Assembly (NCBI RefSeq): GCF_030818695.1
Contig: NZ_JAUTAR010000001.1
Location: 1,172,501-1,236,500 of the forward strand
Source of the DNA: Chryseobacterium sp. SORGH_AS_0447
GTDB lineage: Bacteria; Bacteroidota; Bacteroidia; Flavobacteriales; Weeksellaceae
DNA length: 64,000 bases
Direction of reading: 5' to 3'
The notes beneath the pieces were generated by a model. That model was not told where the DNA came from. It saw nothing but the letters and a program-made list of their open reading frames with translations, and made no database searches. Positions within the stretch are counted from its first letter, which is position 1. Each line of letters opens with the position of its first letter. A program made the position numbers and the translations under genes. Below, piece after piece: positions 44,963 to 53,891 of the stretch.

Positions 44963-45117
44963 TGTTTGGAATTATTGTATCCGCTTTGATGCTGGCTTTT
45001 GGGATCTTTCTCGCACTGTCTAAAGATCCTGGGTTTGCCCGGAATAGAAAATTTGCATGGATGTTCATTGCCATTGGGCTTATCGCATTGGTGTTTAAAA
45101 TTGTAAATTATAAATGA
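44962..45117 (+). CDS. Small two-helix membrane protein (51 residues)
   Basis: Starts at the TAATG overlap with the HMG-CoA reductase stop and ends in ATGA overlapping the next start. Reads MFGIIVSALMLAFGIFLALS, a basic loop KDPGFARNRKFAW, then MFIAIGLIALVFKIVNYK: two membrane helices joined by a positive loop. Overlaps on both sides strongly support translation. No function can be assigned. Confidence 0.75.
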   Translation: MFGIIVSALMLAFGIFLALSKDPGFARNRKFAWMFIAIGLIALVFKIVNYK

Positions 45118-46259
45118 AAGCAATTCAGTTAATTTTTGAAGCCTTACGAAACATGTTATCCGTAAAACCGGATGCCTCCGGACTTGCTGTTTCAAAAATG
45201 ACGGTCTTGTTTTTATGGGCTTCAGGACTGTGCTTTGGCCAGCAGAATACCATTAAAATTACAGATTTGCCGCCAACATCTGAAAATTTTGTGTTTCCGG
45301 TGATTTCTTATTCAAAGAATTCGAAGGTGGCAGAGAAAATCAATACCTATCTACAGGTAGATCAGCTAGAATATATTCCCGGAACGGCGGGTGATCCGTC
45401 TAAGCGGGTTACGTCGGGTAAGAATTCATCCTCCAATTACGTGTATTTTTACAGTTGGAAGAAGATGAAAACACCTGGAAATATCCTGAGCATCATCATG
45501 GATGGCGAAGCTTCAGGAGCGTATCCGGAAGGTTTTACTATTTGGAAGAATTTTGATCTCAGGACCGGAAATTTTATCAGTGCCGAAGATCTTTTCCGTC
45601 CTGACGCCGTTAAGCTTATGGAGAGCCTGATCCGGAAAAAAGTCCGTAAAGAAATCAGCGATTTCCTCACGGATTTAAAATCACGGAAAAATCCTTCAGA
45701 GGAAGTACAGGATCAGATTGCCATGTATGAAGAATGTTCTACGGACTACACCATAGGAAGCATCGGATATTATTTTGCAGAAGACAGCATCCGGTTTGTT
45801 GCAGAACGATGCTCCAATCATGCCATGCTGGCGTTGGACGATTTAGGCAGCCATCAGGTCGGTTTTTCCTATCAAGAATTAGAAAAATACTGGAGCCCGT
45901 ATGCAAAGAATTTGTTATCCGGCTCTCAGCAGGCGGACCAGACGGGTTTCAGCAATAAAATATACAAAGGAAAAATAGACGGGAAGTATCCAATTACGGT
46001 TCTGATAGGGGAGGTATATGCCGACGGCTCTTTTTCTGCAAAATACTGGTATGATAAAAACAGGAAACTGATCGAGTGGCACGGGACTGTAAAAGGCAAT
46101 CACATTTCCCTTGTTGAAAGCAGTGAGTACAATGAAGAAGCCCGGCAGTGGATGGTTACAGCATTGATAGAAGCAGATCTACGAGGCAGGAAGATGACCG
46201 GAACCTGGCAGAATCAAAAGACAAAAAAATATTTAACATTAGAATTAGAAGAATTTTAG
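45114..46259 (+). CDS. Secreted protein with DUF3298-like features
   Basis: Protein of 381 residues from the ATG overlapping the preceding stop (ATGA). A signal-like stretch begins only at the internal Met29 (MTVLFLWASGLCFGQQ), so the true start may be 45198. The middle region, with FDLRTGNFISAEDLFRP and GYYFAEDSIRFVAER, then HQVGFSYQELEKYW, resembles DUF3298/RsiV-like extracellular domains, but weakly. Function unknown. It is in the HMG-CoA reductase operon, followed by the DUF423 gene after 1 nt. Confidence 0.72.
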   Translation: MKAIQLIFEALRNMLSVKPDASGLAVSKMTVLFLWASGLCFGQQNTIKITDLPPTSENFVFPVISYSKNSKVAEKINTYLQVDQLEYIPGTAGDPSKRVTSGKNSSSNYVYFYSWKKMKTPGNILSIIMDGEASGAYPEGFTIWKNFDLRTGNFISAEDLFRPDAVKLMESLIRKKVRKEISDFLTDLKSRKNPSEEVQDQIAMYEECSTDYTIGSIGYYFAEDSIRFVAERCSNHAMLALDDLGSHQVGFSYQELEKYWSPYAKNLLSGSQQADQTGFSNKIYKGKIDGKYPITVLIGEVYADGSFSAKYWYDKNRKLIEWHGTVKGNHISLVESSEYNEEARQWMVTALIEADLRGRKMTGTWQNQKTKKYLTLELEEF

Positions 46260-46260
46260 C

Positions 46261-46647
46261 ATGAAAACAATTACTTTAGTTTTTGGAGCCGCTTACGGAA
46301 TGCTTTCCGTGATTTTGGGTGCATTCGGCGCGCACGCTTTAAAGAAAATTTTATCGGTAGAAAGGCTGGAAAGCTTTGAAACCGGGGTAAGATATCAGAT
46401 GTATGCCGCATTTTTCTTGCTGATCGTCGGCTATATTTTGAAATTCGACACGTCTTCCCAAAAATGGATCTCCATTCTGATGATTGCAGGAACCATGCTG
46501 TTTTCATTCAGCATTTACGCCTTAAGCATGCAGGATTATTGGGGGATGAACCTGAAATTTTTAGGGCCGATCACCCCGCTGGGCGGATTGCTGATGATCA
46601 TCAGTTGGGCAATGCTGATTTTTTACTTTGCTAAAAACAGGATTTAA
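46261..46647 (+). CDS. DUF423-family membrane protein
   Basis: Inner-membrane protein of 128 residues with four hydrophobic segments and the family signature GAFGAHALKKIL (about 21-32) plus GVRYQMYAAFFLL. It belongs to the YgdD/DUF423 family of unknown function. It starts one base after the previous stop and is the last gene of the operon before a terminator. Confidence 0.9.
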   Translation: MKTITLVFGAAYGMLSVILGAFGAHALKKILSVERLESFETGVRYQMYAAFFLLIVGYILKFDTSSQKWISILMIAGTMLFSFSIYALSMQDYWGMNLKFLGPITPLGGLLMIISWAMLIFYFAKNRI

Positions 46648-46693
46648 TATAAACAGATCTTCCTGGCTAATAAATGACGGGAATAATAAGCAT

Positions 46694-46724
46694 AAAAAAA
46701 GTTCAGGGAGACCTGAACTTTTTC
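46694..46724. terminator. Bidirectional terminator between DUF423 and tolC-like genes
   Basis: Stem AAAAAAGTTCAGG / CCTGAACTTTTT with a 4-nt loop, between convergent operons. Confidence 0.87.
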
Positions 46725-46727
46725 ATT

Positions 46728-48131
46728 TTATAAAGAAAAATTTTCCCTCATCCATTTCAGCTTATTGAAGCTTTTCAGGAATTTCGTCCGGATGGAAATG
46801 AATTTCTCCTGCGCTTCAATTACTTTATTTTCCCGAGAATTGATCAGGAAAAGCGAACTTTCTCCGTTGCTGTATCTCGTTTCTTCGGCATTGAGAAGCC
46901 TGCGGTAGTTTTGCAGGTTGTTTTCGGAAAGTCCGATCTGGGTATAATAATTCAGGATTTCGTTCTTGTAGGTTTCGATCTTTACATCCAGCTCCCTTCT
47001 TTTAATATCTGTATCCAGTTCGTTCTGAGCCAACTTAATCTTTGCCATCTGGTAATTGGCACGTGCCTCCCGTTGGAAAACCGGGATTTCCAATTTCAGG
47101 CCGTACTGAAAATTATTATCAAACAACGGCAGATAATCGGCCCTGTAATTTTCCTTGTTAAAAAAATTATAGGTGAAATCGATCTTTGGCAGGAAGCTTT
47201 GCCATTTCAGGCGTCTCTCGCTTTCCAGGATATTCTGTTTCTGCTGATAATATAAAACGGAAAAATGAGCATTGATCTGTCTGGAATCAACGTCATTGAT
47301 CAGGAATTCAAATTCCGTATAGGCGGGGTTTTTCGACAAATCGTCAGCGGGGTAGATCATCTCCGGGAGCTCATAAAACTGTTGGTTGTCTTTCCACAGA
47401 AACAGCTGGAGCTGCTGGGTACTTTTTACAAAGCTTAAAAAAGCGTCCCGTTGCTGAAGTTCAAAATTCTGCAGTTGGGAAAGGGCTTCTATCGTGTCGA
47501 TGGCCGGTTTTTCCCCGTATTCAAAAGTTTTCTTGGTCAGCTTTAAACGTTCTCTGTTAATGTCTACAATTTCTGTTTTCAACTTATAAATCTCGTAATT
47601 CTGTACCCATTCCCAATAGGTGTTTTCAGCTTCCAGCAGCAGATCGTTGGTTAGGACCGCCTGTTCTGCTTCCGTCATTTTCAAAGCAAATTTTGCCTGG
47701 TCGAGCATGGCTCTTCTTTTGTCGTAAAGCAAATTTTTCGCTAAAGGAACGGTGACGCCGAACTGATACAATCCGCCTTTGGTATCACTTGGATTCAGCT
47801 TTTCGCCGTCTAAATAATTGTAGCTTCCGGTAACTTCAACTCCATACCAGGTGGGAATTTCCAGGGCCAAGTTTTTCTGCTCGTAATATTGGGTTCCGTC
47901 GATATTTTTTTCTCCGAGCTTGCCGGCCAGGACCGGATCAAAATTTCCTCTTGCCCTCAGGATTTCAGCTTCCGCCATTTTATTCTGAAGGCGGTATTTT
48001 AAGGCTAAAGGATGGTAGTTCTTCACGACCGAAATAAATTCGTTCACGGATATTTTAAGAGAATCCTGTGCAAAACCCGACTGGAAAAGTAAAAAGATTA
48101 AAACAAAGAGTACTTTATTTGCCTTTTTCAT
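46728..48131 (-). CDS. TolC-family outer membrane efflux protein
   Basis: Outer-membrane channel of a tripartite exporter, 467 residues. Signal peptide (about 1-22, ending GFAQ). Two related halves rich in long coiled helices (for example AEAEILRARGNFDPVLAG and YQMAKIKLAQNELDTDIKRR), as in TolC-like periplasmic tunnels. Its start overlaps the end of the HlyD gene by 17 nt, so the ABC-HlyD-TolC genes form one operon transcribed leftward. Confidence 0.93.
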   Translation of the reverse strand: MKKANKVLFVLIFLLFQSGFAQDSLKISVNEFISVVKNYHPLALKYRLQNKMAEAEILRARGNFDPVLAGKLGEKNIDGTQYYEQKNLALEIPTWYGVEVTGSYNYLDGEKLNPSDTKGGLYQFGVTVPLAKNLLYDKRRAMLDQAKFALKMTEAEQAVLTNDLLLEAENTYWEWVQNYEIYKLKTEIVDINRERLKLTKKTFEYGEKPAIDTIEALSQLQNFELQQRDAFLSFVKSTQQLQLFLWKDNQQFYELPEMIYPADDLSKNPAYTEFEFLINDVDSRQINAHFSVLYYQQKQNILESERRLKWQSFLPKIDFTYNFFNKENYRADYLPLFDNNFQYGLKLEIPVFQREARANYQMAKIKLAQNELDTDIKRRELDVKIETYKNEILNYYTQIGLSENNLQNYRRLLNAEETRYSNGESSLFLINSRENKVIEAQEKFISIRTKFLKSFNKLKWMRENFSL

Positions 48132-49428
48132 CTTTTGCTGATTTTGTATTCGTTACTTCATAATAATCCGGTGGGAAGCCGTTGATGTTCCGCCATAATT
48201 CGTACCAGATCGGGACATCGTTTAAAATCGCAATTCCCTGCACACCGGTTCCCATTTTTATTTTCGGAGGCCATCTTTTTTCATTTTTATCTTCAATTAC
48301 CAATGCTTTGAAGAGTCCGTTCGGACTGATATTACTTTCTACGGCAACCACTTTTCCGGCAAAAGTTCCGTAGCTGGAATCGGGCCATCCGGAAAATACG
48401 ATGGCCGGGAATCCGTCGAAAATGCACATCACACGCTGTCCTTCTTTTACCAGCGGAAGATCCACCGGCTTGATATAGATTTCCACAGCATAATCTACTG
48501 TTGTCGGAACAATGGTCCCGATGTTTTCCCCGTCTTTCAGCACTTCCCCGATACCGGCTTTGTTCAGCTGGACAATCTGCCCGTCCTGAGAGGCGATGAT
48601 GAAATATAAACCCTGTCTTGCCTTGTAGTTTGCCACTTGATTCTGAAGTTTGGCAATATCACCGTCGCTTCCTTCGATCTGTCCCATACTCTGGAAACGT
48701 TCGCCTTCAATTTTGCTCAGTTTTTCGGTATAGTCCTGGATCACGGAATTCTGCTCGATCTGTGTGTTGACAATTTCCTGCCGCGTCTGGGCTACTTTGT
48801 TTTCGGAAGCGGTTTTCTTGGCAACGGAATTCTGATAGGAAATGCTCCGCTGCTGAAACTGCGTTAAGGAAACCAGCCCTTCGTCATACATCTTTTTCTG
48901 TCTGGCAAACTGGTCTTCCGAAAGCTTTAGTTCGTTTTTTGCCGCCTCAAGCTCGGCCTCTTCACCGGTAAGCTTGTTGTTGAGCTGGCTTATCTTTATT
49001 TTCAGCTGATTCAGCTTCAGTTCTCGTGCAGCATTTAAAGCCTGTAACTGGTTCTTTGTTGTACCTACTTTGGCTTCGTAATAATCTCTTACTCCCTTTT
49101 TTGCCTGCACCTGTTCTTCTGTACGCTGTACCAAAAGCGGATCCAGATAATCATCTTTAATCTCAGATAGCTGTAGTAGGGTATCGCCTTTTTTTACGTA
49201 ATCTCCATTTTTCACATTCCATTTGATGATTCTTCCGGGGATGGGCGAGTTTAGCTGTTGGGGACGCTGTTCCTGATAAAGGGAACTTACGTTTCCTTTA
49301 ATTTTAATGTTCTGCGTCCACGGTAGGAAGAGCGTGACGATACCAGCGAAAAGGATGAAGAAAAACCATCTTTTTACCCTGGATTTTTTATGGATGCGGT
49401 ATATTTTATCGAAGGATTGTAGTTTCAT
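48115..49428 (-). CDS. HlyD-family membrane fusion protein
   Basis: Periplasmic adaptor of 437 residues joining the inner-membrane ABC protein to the TolC channel. N-terminal cytoplasmic stub, one membrane helix (about 20-37), then the lipoyl/biotinyl-like half PIPGRIIKWNVKNGDYVKKG. A long coiled-coil hairpin follows (about 100-270), then the second lipoyl half (IASQDGQIVQLNKAGIGEVL) and a beta-barrel region. It starts 10 nt after the ABC gene. Confidence 0.93.
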   Translation of the reverse strand: MKLQSFDKIYRIHKKSRVKRWFFFILFAGIVTLFLPWTQNIKIKGNVSSLYQEQRPQQLNSPIPGRIIKWNVKNGDYVKKGDTLLQLSEIKDDYLDPLLVQRTEEQVQAKKGVRDYYEAKVGTTKNQLQALNAARELKLNQLKIKISQLNNKLTGEEAELEAAKNELKLSEDQFARQKKMYDEGLVSLTQFQQRSISYQNSVAKKTASENKVAQTRQEIVNTQIEQNSVIQDYTEKLSKIEGERFQSMGQIEGSDGDIAKLQNQVANYKARQGLYFIIASQDGQIVQLNKAGIGEVLKDGENIGTIVPTTVDYAVEIYIKPVDLPLVKEGQRVMCIFDGFPAIVFSGWPDSSYGTFAGKVVAVESNISPNGLFKALVIEDKNEKRWPPKIKMGTGVQGIAILNDVPIWYELWRNINGFPPDYYEVTNTKSAKDEKGK

Positions 49429-49438
49429 TTTCTGTTTT

Positions 49439-51103
49439 TTAGAAGATAATTCTTAATGTTCCGTTGTCAAGATGAAGGTGTTGGTCTGCGCCTGCAATAA
49501 GGTTTTGATCGGAAGACACAATAACGATGGTCGCTCTCTCCTTAATCTCATGAAGGTACTGAAGCAGCTTTTTCTGAAATTCTTCCGGCATTCCGGCCAG
49601 CGGGTTTTCCAGTAGGATAAGCCTTTTTTCGCCTAAAAGGGTGCGGAGCATTAAGATCTTTTTCCGGGAACTGAACGTGATTTCCGAATCCGTTTCACTG
49701 ATGTCGGTGTAAAAACCGTTGCTGAAAAGATGGGAAATGTTTTCAATTCCTATTTTCTCGGAGATCTGAAGAACACTTTCGGTATCACTGCTTGAATTTC
49801 CGAGTAAGATGTTTTCCAGTACGGTTCCCTGGATCACTTTCATGTTTTCGAGATATAGCCCGACCTCTGATCTCAAGAGCTGTTTATTTAAATTTTTCAG
49901 CGGGATCTTATCAAAAAGAATGGCTCCTGATGCAGGCTCATAGAAACCTGCCATCATATTCAGGAGAAGCGATTTTCCGGTTCCTGTATTTCCGGTAATG
50001 ACATTAAGGCTGTTGGATTTTATTTTAAAATTTAAATCACCCAGTATCGGATTGGCATCCTGAAATGCAAAATTGACATCTTTAAATTCTACTTCGGTCC
50101 CATTTGATTTCTGGGATAGCTGGATATCTCCGTCGGTTTCTTCTTTCAGTTCGGTAACTTTCGTCAGCTTTGCGTACGAAGCAATCACGTCATAATAGCT
50201 TTCCAGGCTTATAATCAGCTTCTCTACAGCGGCCATAATGCTGAGCACTACAATTTCCGTGGCAATGAACGCTCCGATATTCAGCTGCTGATCAAGCATC
50301 AGGTACGTCCCGATAACGAGCATAACCAGCGTAATGATGACTTTGAAGGCGATAATGGTTTTATACTGAAACATCAGAACCTTAAAGTGGGAAGTCCTGT
50401 GATCAAGGTATTCCGTTACCCGTTCATCGGTTCCCTGGAGATGAGTCTCATTTTCAGAATGCATTTTGAACGTTTTTACCGAGCCGGCAATATCTTCGAT
50501 CCATGCCGCGGTATCATATTTTTTATCGCTTTCTTCAATACTGGATTTAATACCGCTCTCCATGGTATACCTAAAGATAACCGCTACGGAAAGTACAACC
50601 AGACCTCCGAATGCCAGGAACCATACATGGTAAAAGGAAAGCAGAAGGATCCCGAAAACAATCTGGATTAAAGCGGTCGGAATTTCCAGGAGGATTTTCG
50701 ATATCCCTTTCTGAAGATTCTGCACATCAAAAAAACGATTAACCAACTCCGGCAGGTAATATTTTCTTGCTGAAGAAAGGTCTACTTTGGGCAGCTTTTC
50801 GGTAAAAGCTATGGAAAATTCAACAAAAATCTTCTGCTGGATTTTTTCAATGATCTGGAGTACCTTCAGCCGGAAATGCCCGACAAAAAAAGTCCCGAGG
50901 ACCACAAAAAAGATCAGCAGGTAAATGGATGTCACCATCGTTGCCCCCATTACAAAACTGATAATGGACTGGATTCCCAGAGGAATGCTCAGGGATACCA
51001 ATCCGTTCAGAATTGCATAAAAATAAATATTGGTAACATCTTTTTTTTCTTTTGTGATGTACTTCAGGAGTTTTATCCCGTATTCATTTGCTGTTGCCGC
51101 CAT
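49439..51103 (-). CDS. ABC exporter subunit with degenerate ATPase motifs
   Basis: Fused membrane and nucleotide-binding ABC protein, 554 residues, in an operon with HlyD and TolC as in type I secretion. No C39 peptidase domain. Five to six membrane helices span about 25-300. The Walker A is intact (GNTGTGKS, 371-378). The Q-loop position reads YLEN and the signature FSSRK (477-481) instead of LSGGQ. Walker B reads LILLENP with Glu499-Asn500 in place of Asp-Glu, and the H-loop His is Ser531 (VSSDQ). It probably binds ATP but may hydrolyse it poorly. The frame is continuous, so this is divergence and not decay. Substrate unknown. Confidence 0.9.
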   Translation of the reverse strand: MAATANEYGIKLLKYITKEKKDVTNIYFYAILNGLVSLSIPLGIQSIISFVMGATMVTSIYLLIFFVVLGTFFVGHFRLKVLQIIEKIQQKIFVEFSIAFTEKLPKVDLSSARKYYLPELVNRFFDVQNLQKGISKILLEIPTALIQIVFGILLLSFYHVWFLAFGGLVVLSVAVIFRYTMESGIKSSIEESDKKYDTAAWIEDIAGSVKTFKMHSENETHLQGTDERVTEYLDHRTSHFKVLMFQYKTIIAFKVIITLVMLVIGTYLMLDQQLNIGAFIATEIVVLSIMAAVEKLIISLESYYDVIASYAKLTKVTELKEETDGDIQLSQKSNGTEVEFKDVNFAFQDANPILGDLNFKIKSNSLNVITGNTGTGKSLLLNMMAGFYEPASGAILFDKIPLKNLNKQLLRSEVGLYLENMKVIQGTVLENILLGNSSSDTESVLQISEKIGIENISHLFSNGFYTDISETDSEITFSSRKKILMLRTLLGEKRLILLENPLAGMPEEFQKKLLQYLHEIKERATIVIVSSDQNLIAGADQHLHLDNGTLRIIF

Positions 51104-51489
51104 TTTTATTTATAAGTAAGATGATTTTACATACTTTTTTCAGGACATTTTTTAACGCCCTGATTATATTATTAATAATCTGTACTGTAATTTGGTGTGA
51201 TGCAGATCCGAAGCGGAAATGCGGTTTTGTCATTTTACAGATACAAAGATAATGATGAGGTGCGTTACTACCACATAATGAAATTAGAATGCCATTAAAA
51301 TCTGATTAGAATAATTAGACTTATTTTACTGAAAAGCTTTTTATTAAGCCCTGAACCGAGGAAAATCCGGATCAGATAATACTGAAGCTTTCCCATTCCG
51401 TTAAAAGTTCCACAAATTTCTTTTTAACCTTGTTCATTTTTATTAAATTTGTCAACCATTAACTATTAAAATAAAATAATAAAAATAAT
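51104..51489. other. 386-nt intergenic gap before sucC
   Basis: Divergent gap between the exporter operon and sucC. Only the sucC -7 element (51444-51451) is recognised. No small gene, repeat or clear exporter promoter seen. Confidence 0.5.
51444..51451 (+). promoter_or_regulatory. -7 element of the sucC promoter
   Basis: TAAATTTG matches TAnnTTTG exactly, 38 nt before the sucC ATG. The -33 position holds a T run (51421-51425) without a full TTTG. Confidence 0.5.
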
Positions 51490-52680
51490 ATGAATCTTCA
51501 CGAGTATCAATCAAAAGAGATTTTATCAAAGTACGGAGTAGCTATCCAACGCGGTTTCGTTGCAAACAACGTAGATGAAGCAGTAGCTGCTGCTGAAAAA
51601 CTAACTGCCGATACCGGCGCTCAGGGATGGGTTGTAAAAGCTCAGATCCACGCAGGTGGCCGTGGTAAAGGAGGCGGTGTAAAGTTCTCTCCGAACATGG
51701 ATAAACTTAAAGAGAACGCTCAGAACATCATCGGAATGCAGTTGATTACTCCACAAACTTCTGCTGAAGGTAAAAAAGTAAATTCTGTTTTGGTTGCAGA
51801 GGATGTATATTATCCGGGAGAATCTGAAACAAAAGAATTTTATGTTTCTATTCTTTTAGACAGAGCTGAAGGTAAAAATACCATCGTATATTCTACTGAA
51901 GGAGGGATGGACATCGAGCACGTTGCAGAAGTAACGCCTCACCTGATCCACAAAGAAATCATTGATCCTGCTTTGGGCCTTCAGGGATTCCAGGCAAGAA
52001 AAATTGCTTTCAATTTAGGTCTTGAAGGAAATGCTTTCAAAGAATTCGTAAAATTCATCGGTTCCCTTTACAATGCTTATACGGGAATTGATGCTTCTCT
52101 TTTCGAAATCAACCCGGTATTGAAAACTTCCGACAACAAAATTATCGCAGTAGATGCTAAAGTAACTTTGGATGACAACTCATTGTTCCGTCACAAAGAT
52201 TTAGCTGAGCTTAGAGATACGAGAGAAGAGGATCCAATGGACGTTGAAGCTGGTGAAGCCGGTCTTAACTTCGTAAAACTGGATGGTAACGTAGCTTGTA
52301 TGGTAAACGGAGCTGGTCTTGCGATGGCAACTATGGATATTATCAAGTTATCAGGTGGTAACCCGGCTAACTTCCTTGACGTAGGTGGAACTGCTGATGC
52401 ACAAAGAGTACAGACCGCTTTCGGAATCATCTTAAGAGATCCGAACGTAAAAGCAATTCTGATCAACATCTTCGGTGGTATCGTAAGATGTGACAGAGTA
52501 GCTCAGGGGGTTGTTGATGCTTACAAAGCTATGGGAAGCCTTCCTGTTCCTTTGATCGTAAGACTTCAGGGAACCAATGCAGTTGAAGCGAAAAAGTTAA
52601 TTGATGAATCAGGTCTTCCTGTACATTCAGCAATTACTTTGGAAGAAGCTGCCAACAAAGTAAAAGAAGTTTTAGCATAA
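51490..52680 (+). CDS. sucC: Succinate--CoA ligase (ADP-forming), beta subunit
   Basis: TCA-cycle enzyme making ATP from succinyl-CoA, together with the alpha subunit SucD. 396 residues. The ATP-grasp domain has [16 protein letters not shown] at the N-terminus, [18 protein letters not shown] (about 48-65) and a metal site around LFEINPVL. The C-terminal CoA-ligase domain has [10 protein letters not shown] and [11 protein letters not shown]. sucD is not adjacent. Codon use looks like that of a highly expressed gene. Confidence 0.97.
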   Translation: MNLHEYQSKEILSKYGVAIQRGFVANNVDEAVAAAEKLTADTGAQGWVVKAQIHAGGRGKGGGVKFSPNMDKLKENAQNIIGMQLITPQTSAEGKKVNSVLVAEDVYYPGESETKEFYVSILLDRAEGKNTIVYSTEGGMDIEHVAEVTPHLIHKEIIDPALGLQGFQARKIAFNLGLEGNAFKEFVKFIGSLYNAYTGIDASLFEINPVLKTSDNKIIAVDAKVTLDDNSLFRHKDLAELRDTREEDPMDVEAGEAGLNFVKLDGNVACMVNGAGLAMATMDIIKLSGGNPANFLDVGGTADAQRVQTAFGIILRDPNVKAILINIFGGIVRCDRVAQGVVDAYKAMGSLPVPLIVRLQGTNAVEAKKLIDESGLPVHSAITLEEAANKVKEVLA

Positions 52681-52701
52681 GGCTGAAATTTTCATATACC
52701 T

Positions 52702-52735
52702 AAAAAACCGTTTCATTTTTGGAACGGTTTTTTTA
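52702..52735 (+). terminator. Rho-independent terminator after sucC
   Basis: Stem AAAAAACCGTTT(C) / (G)GAACGGTTTTTT with a T tract. Confidence 0.88.
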
Positions 52736-52861
52736 TTTAGTTACTGCTGTACATTAATGAGGCGTAGCCAATTTAAAATCAGCTTCATTCAATTTGATTT
52801 TGAAGGATAAATTAAATCATCCCTAAGCTTAGATTTTTGTACTTTTAAAAAAACTTCTATC

Positions 52862-53350
52862 ATGGGAAAAAATAAACGTTCCTAATCCCTGTTCAGAAGA
52901 CTGGGAACTTATGTCTAATCAGGAAAAGGGAGATTCTGTTCTGTCTGCAACAAATGTGTAGTCGATTTCACACAAATGCAACTGCAAGAAATCCGGCGGA
53001 TCGTAGAAGAGCAGCAGGGCGAAAGGATTTGTGGAAGACTCTATAATCATCAGATAAACTCAGTAGGTAAATACGATACATTAAAAAATAGATTTTTTAA
53101 TTACATCCCTTCAAGTTTTCGGCATAATAAAATGATCCTTTCCGTTCTCTCGATGCTCTTGTTCTTAGCAGGCTGTTCAAAACAGAAAGCAACTTATGGA
53201 AGAACGACTGGAATTGTAGTTTCGGATACACAAACGGATACTCTAAATCATAAGGATTATGTAATCGGAGAAGCTAAAATTCCTGAAGAAAGCAGATCTG
53301 CTAAAATTAATAAACAGGACCGTTCCGCAAAAAATAAAAAAGGTCATTAA
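52862..53350 (+). pseudogene. Cys-rich-domain membrane/lipoprotein gene with two frameshifts
   Basis: From ATG 52862, dropping one A from the run at 52867-52872 gives MGKxINVPNPCSEDWELMSN, then QEKG. Adding one base near 52930 continues as RFCSVCNKCVVDFTQMQLQE, IRRIVEEQQGERICGRLYNH and so on to 53350. The pattern (NPC..DW..M...EKGRFC..C...V.DFT...ICGR) is one I know from small Flavobacteriia proteins of unknown function. The second half has a membrane or lipobox-like stretch (SVLSMLLFLAGCSKQK). The two indels cancel, so the frame from 52976 is open to the end. True decay and sequencing error are both possible. Confidence 0.72.
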
Positions 53351-53425
53351 TTTTCAATAACATTTTCTTTTAAAATATAATTTATCCATTTTAAAATTAT
53401 TATATTTACAAGAAAGGACTCTTAA

Positions 53426-53872
53426 ATGAGATTATATCTGTACTTTTTTCTCCTTTTATTTCTTAATTGTCAATCGCAGGTTGCCGGCAATATTGTGGTG
53501 CCCAAAGGAAAACCGATTCCTTTTGAAGACAAAAACCATTATGCTTTTTCTTTAACGTCAAAAGACTTTTTCATCATTCAGTCGCAGGAACAAATGGATG
53601 AGATTTTCAGCATTATTCATCAGCATAACTCCGGAAACAGATTTTCACCGATTCCTGCCGTCATCGAAAACGAGACTTATCTTATCATAAAGCCCCGATT
53701 GAAAAATACGAATGACGTTGCCATTGAGTCTGTCATAGTGGATAAAGATATCCTCTATATTACAGTTACCCCTTTTGATAATCCCAACTTCAGTAAGAAG
53801 AGCAGGCTTTCACCGAATATCCTGTTGAAATTAACAGGCAACGTCTCATTTAAAAAAGTTACCATAAAATAA
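53426..53872 (+). CDS. Small putative lipoprotein
   Basis: Protein of 148 residues with a lipoprotein-type signal (RLYLYFFLLLFLNCQS, Cys at about 15). The rest is a compact, mainly beta domain with FFIIQSQEQMDEIFSIIHQ and ETYLIIKPRLKN. I do not recognise the family. It lies 20 nt upstream of the T9SS metalloprotease on the same strand and may be cotranscribed with it. Confidence 0.75.
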   Translation: MRLYLYFFLLLFLNCQSQVAGNIVVPKGKPIPFEDKNHYAFSLTSKDFFIIQSQEQMDEIFSIIHQHNSGNRFSPIPAVIENETYLIIKPRLKNTNDVAIESVIVDKDILYITVTPFDNPNFSKKSRLSPNILLKLTGNVSFKKVTIK

Positions 53873-53891
53873 TAATATATACATCATTCAC

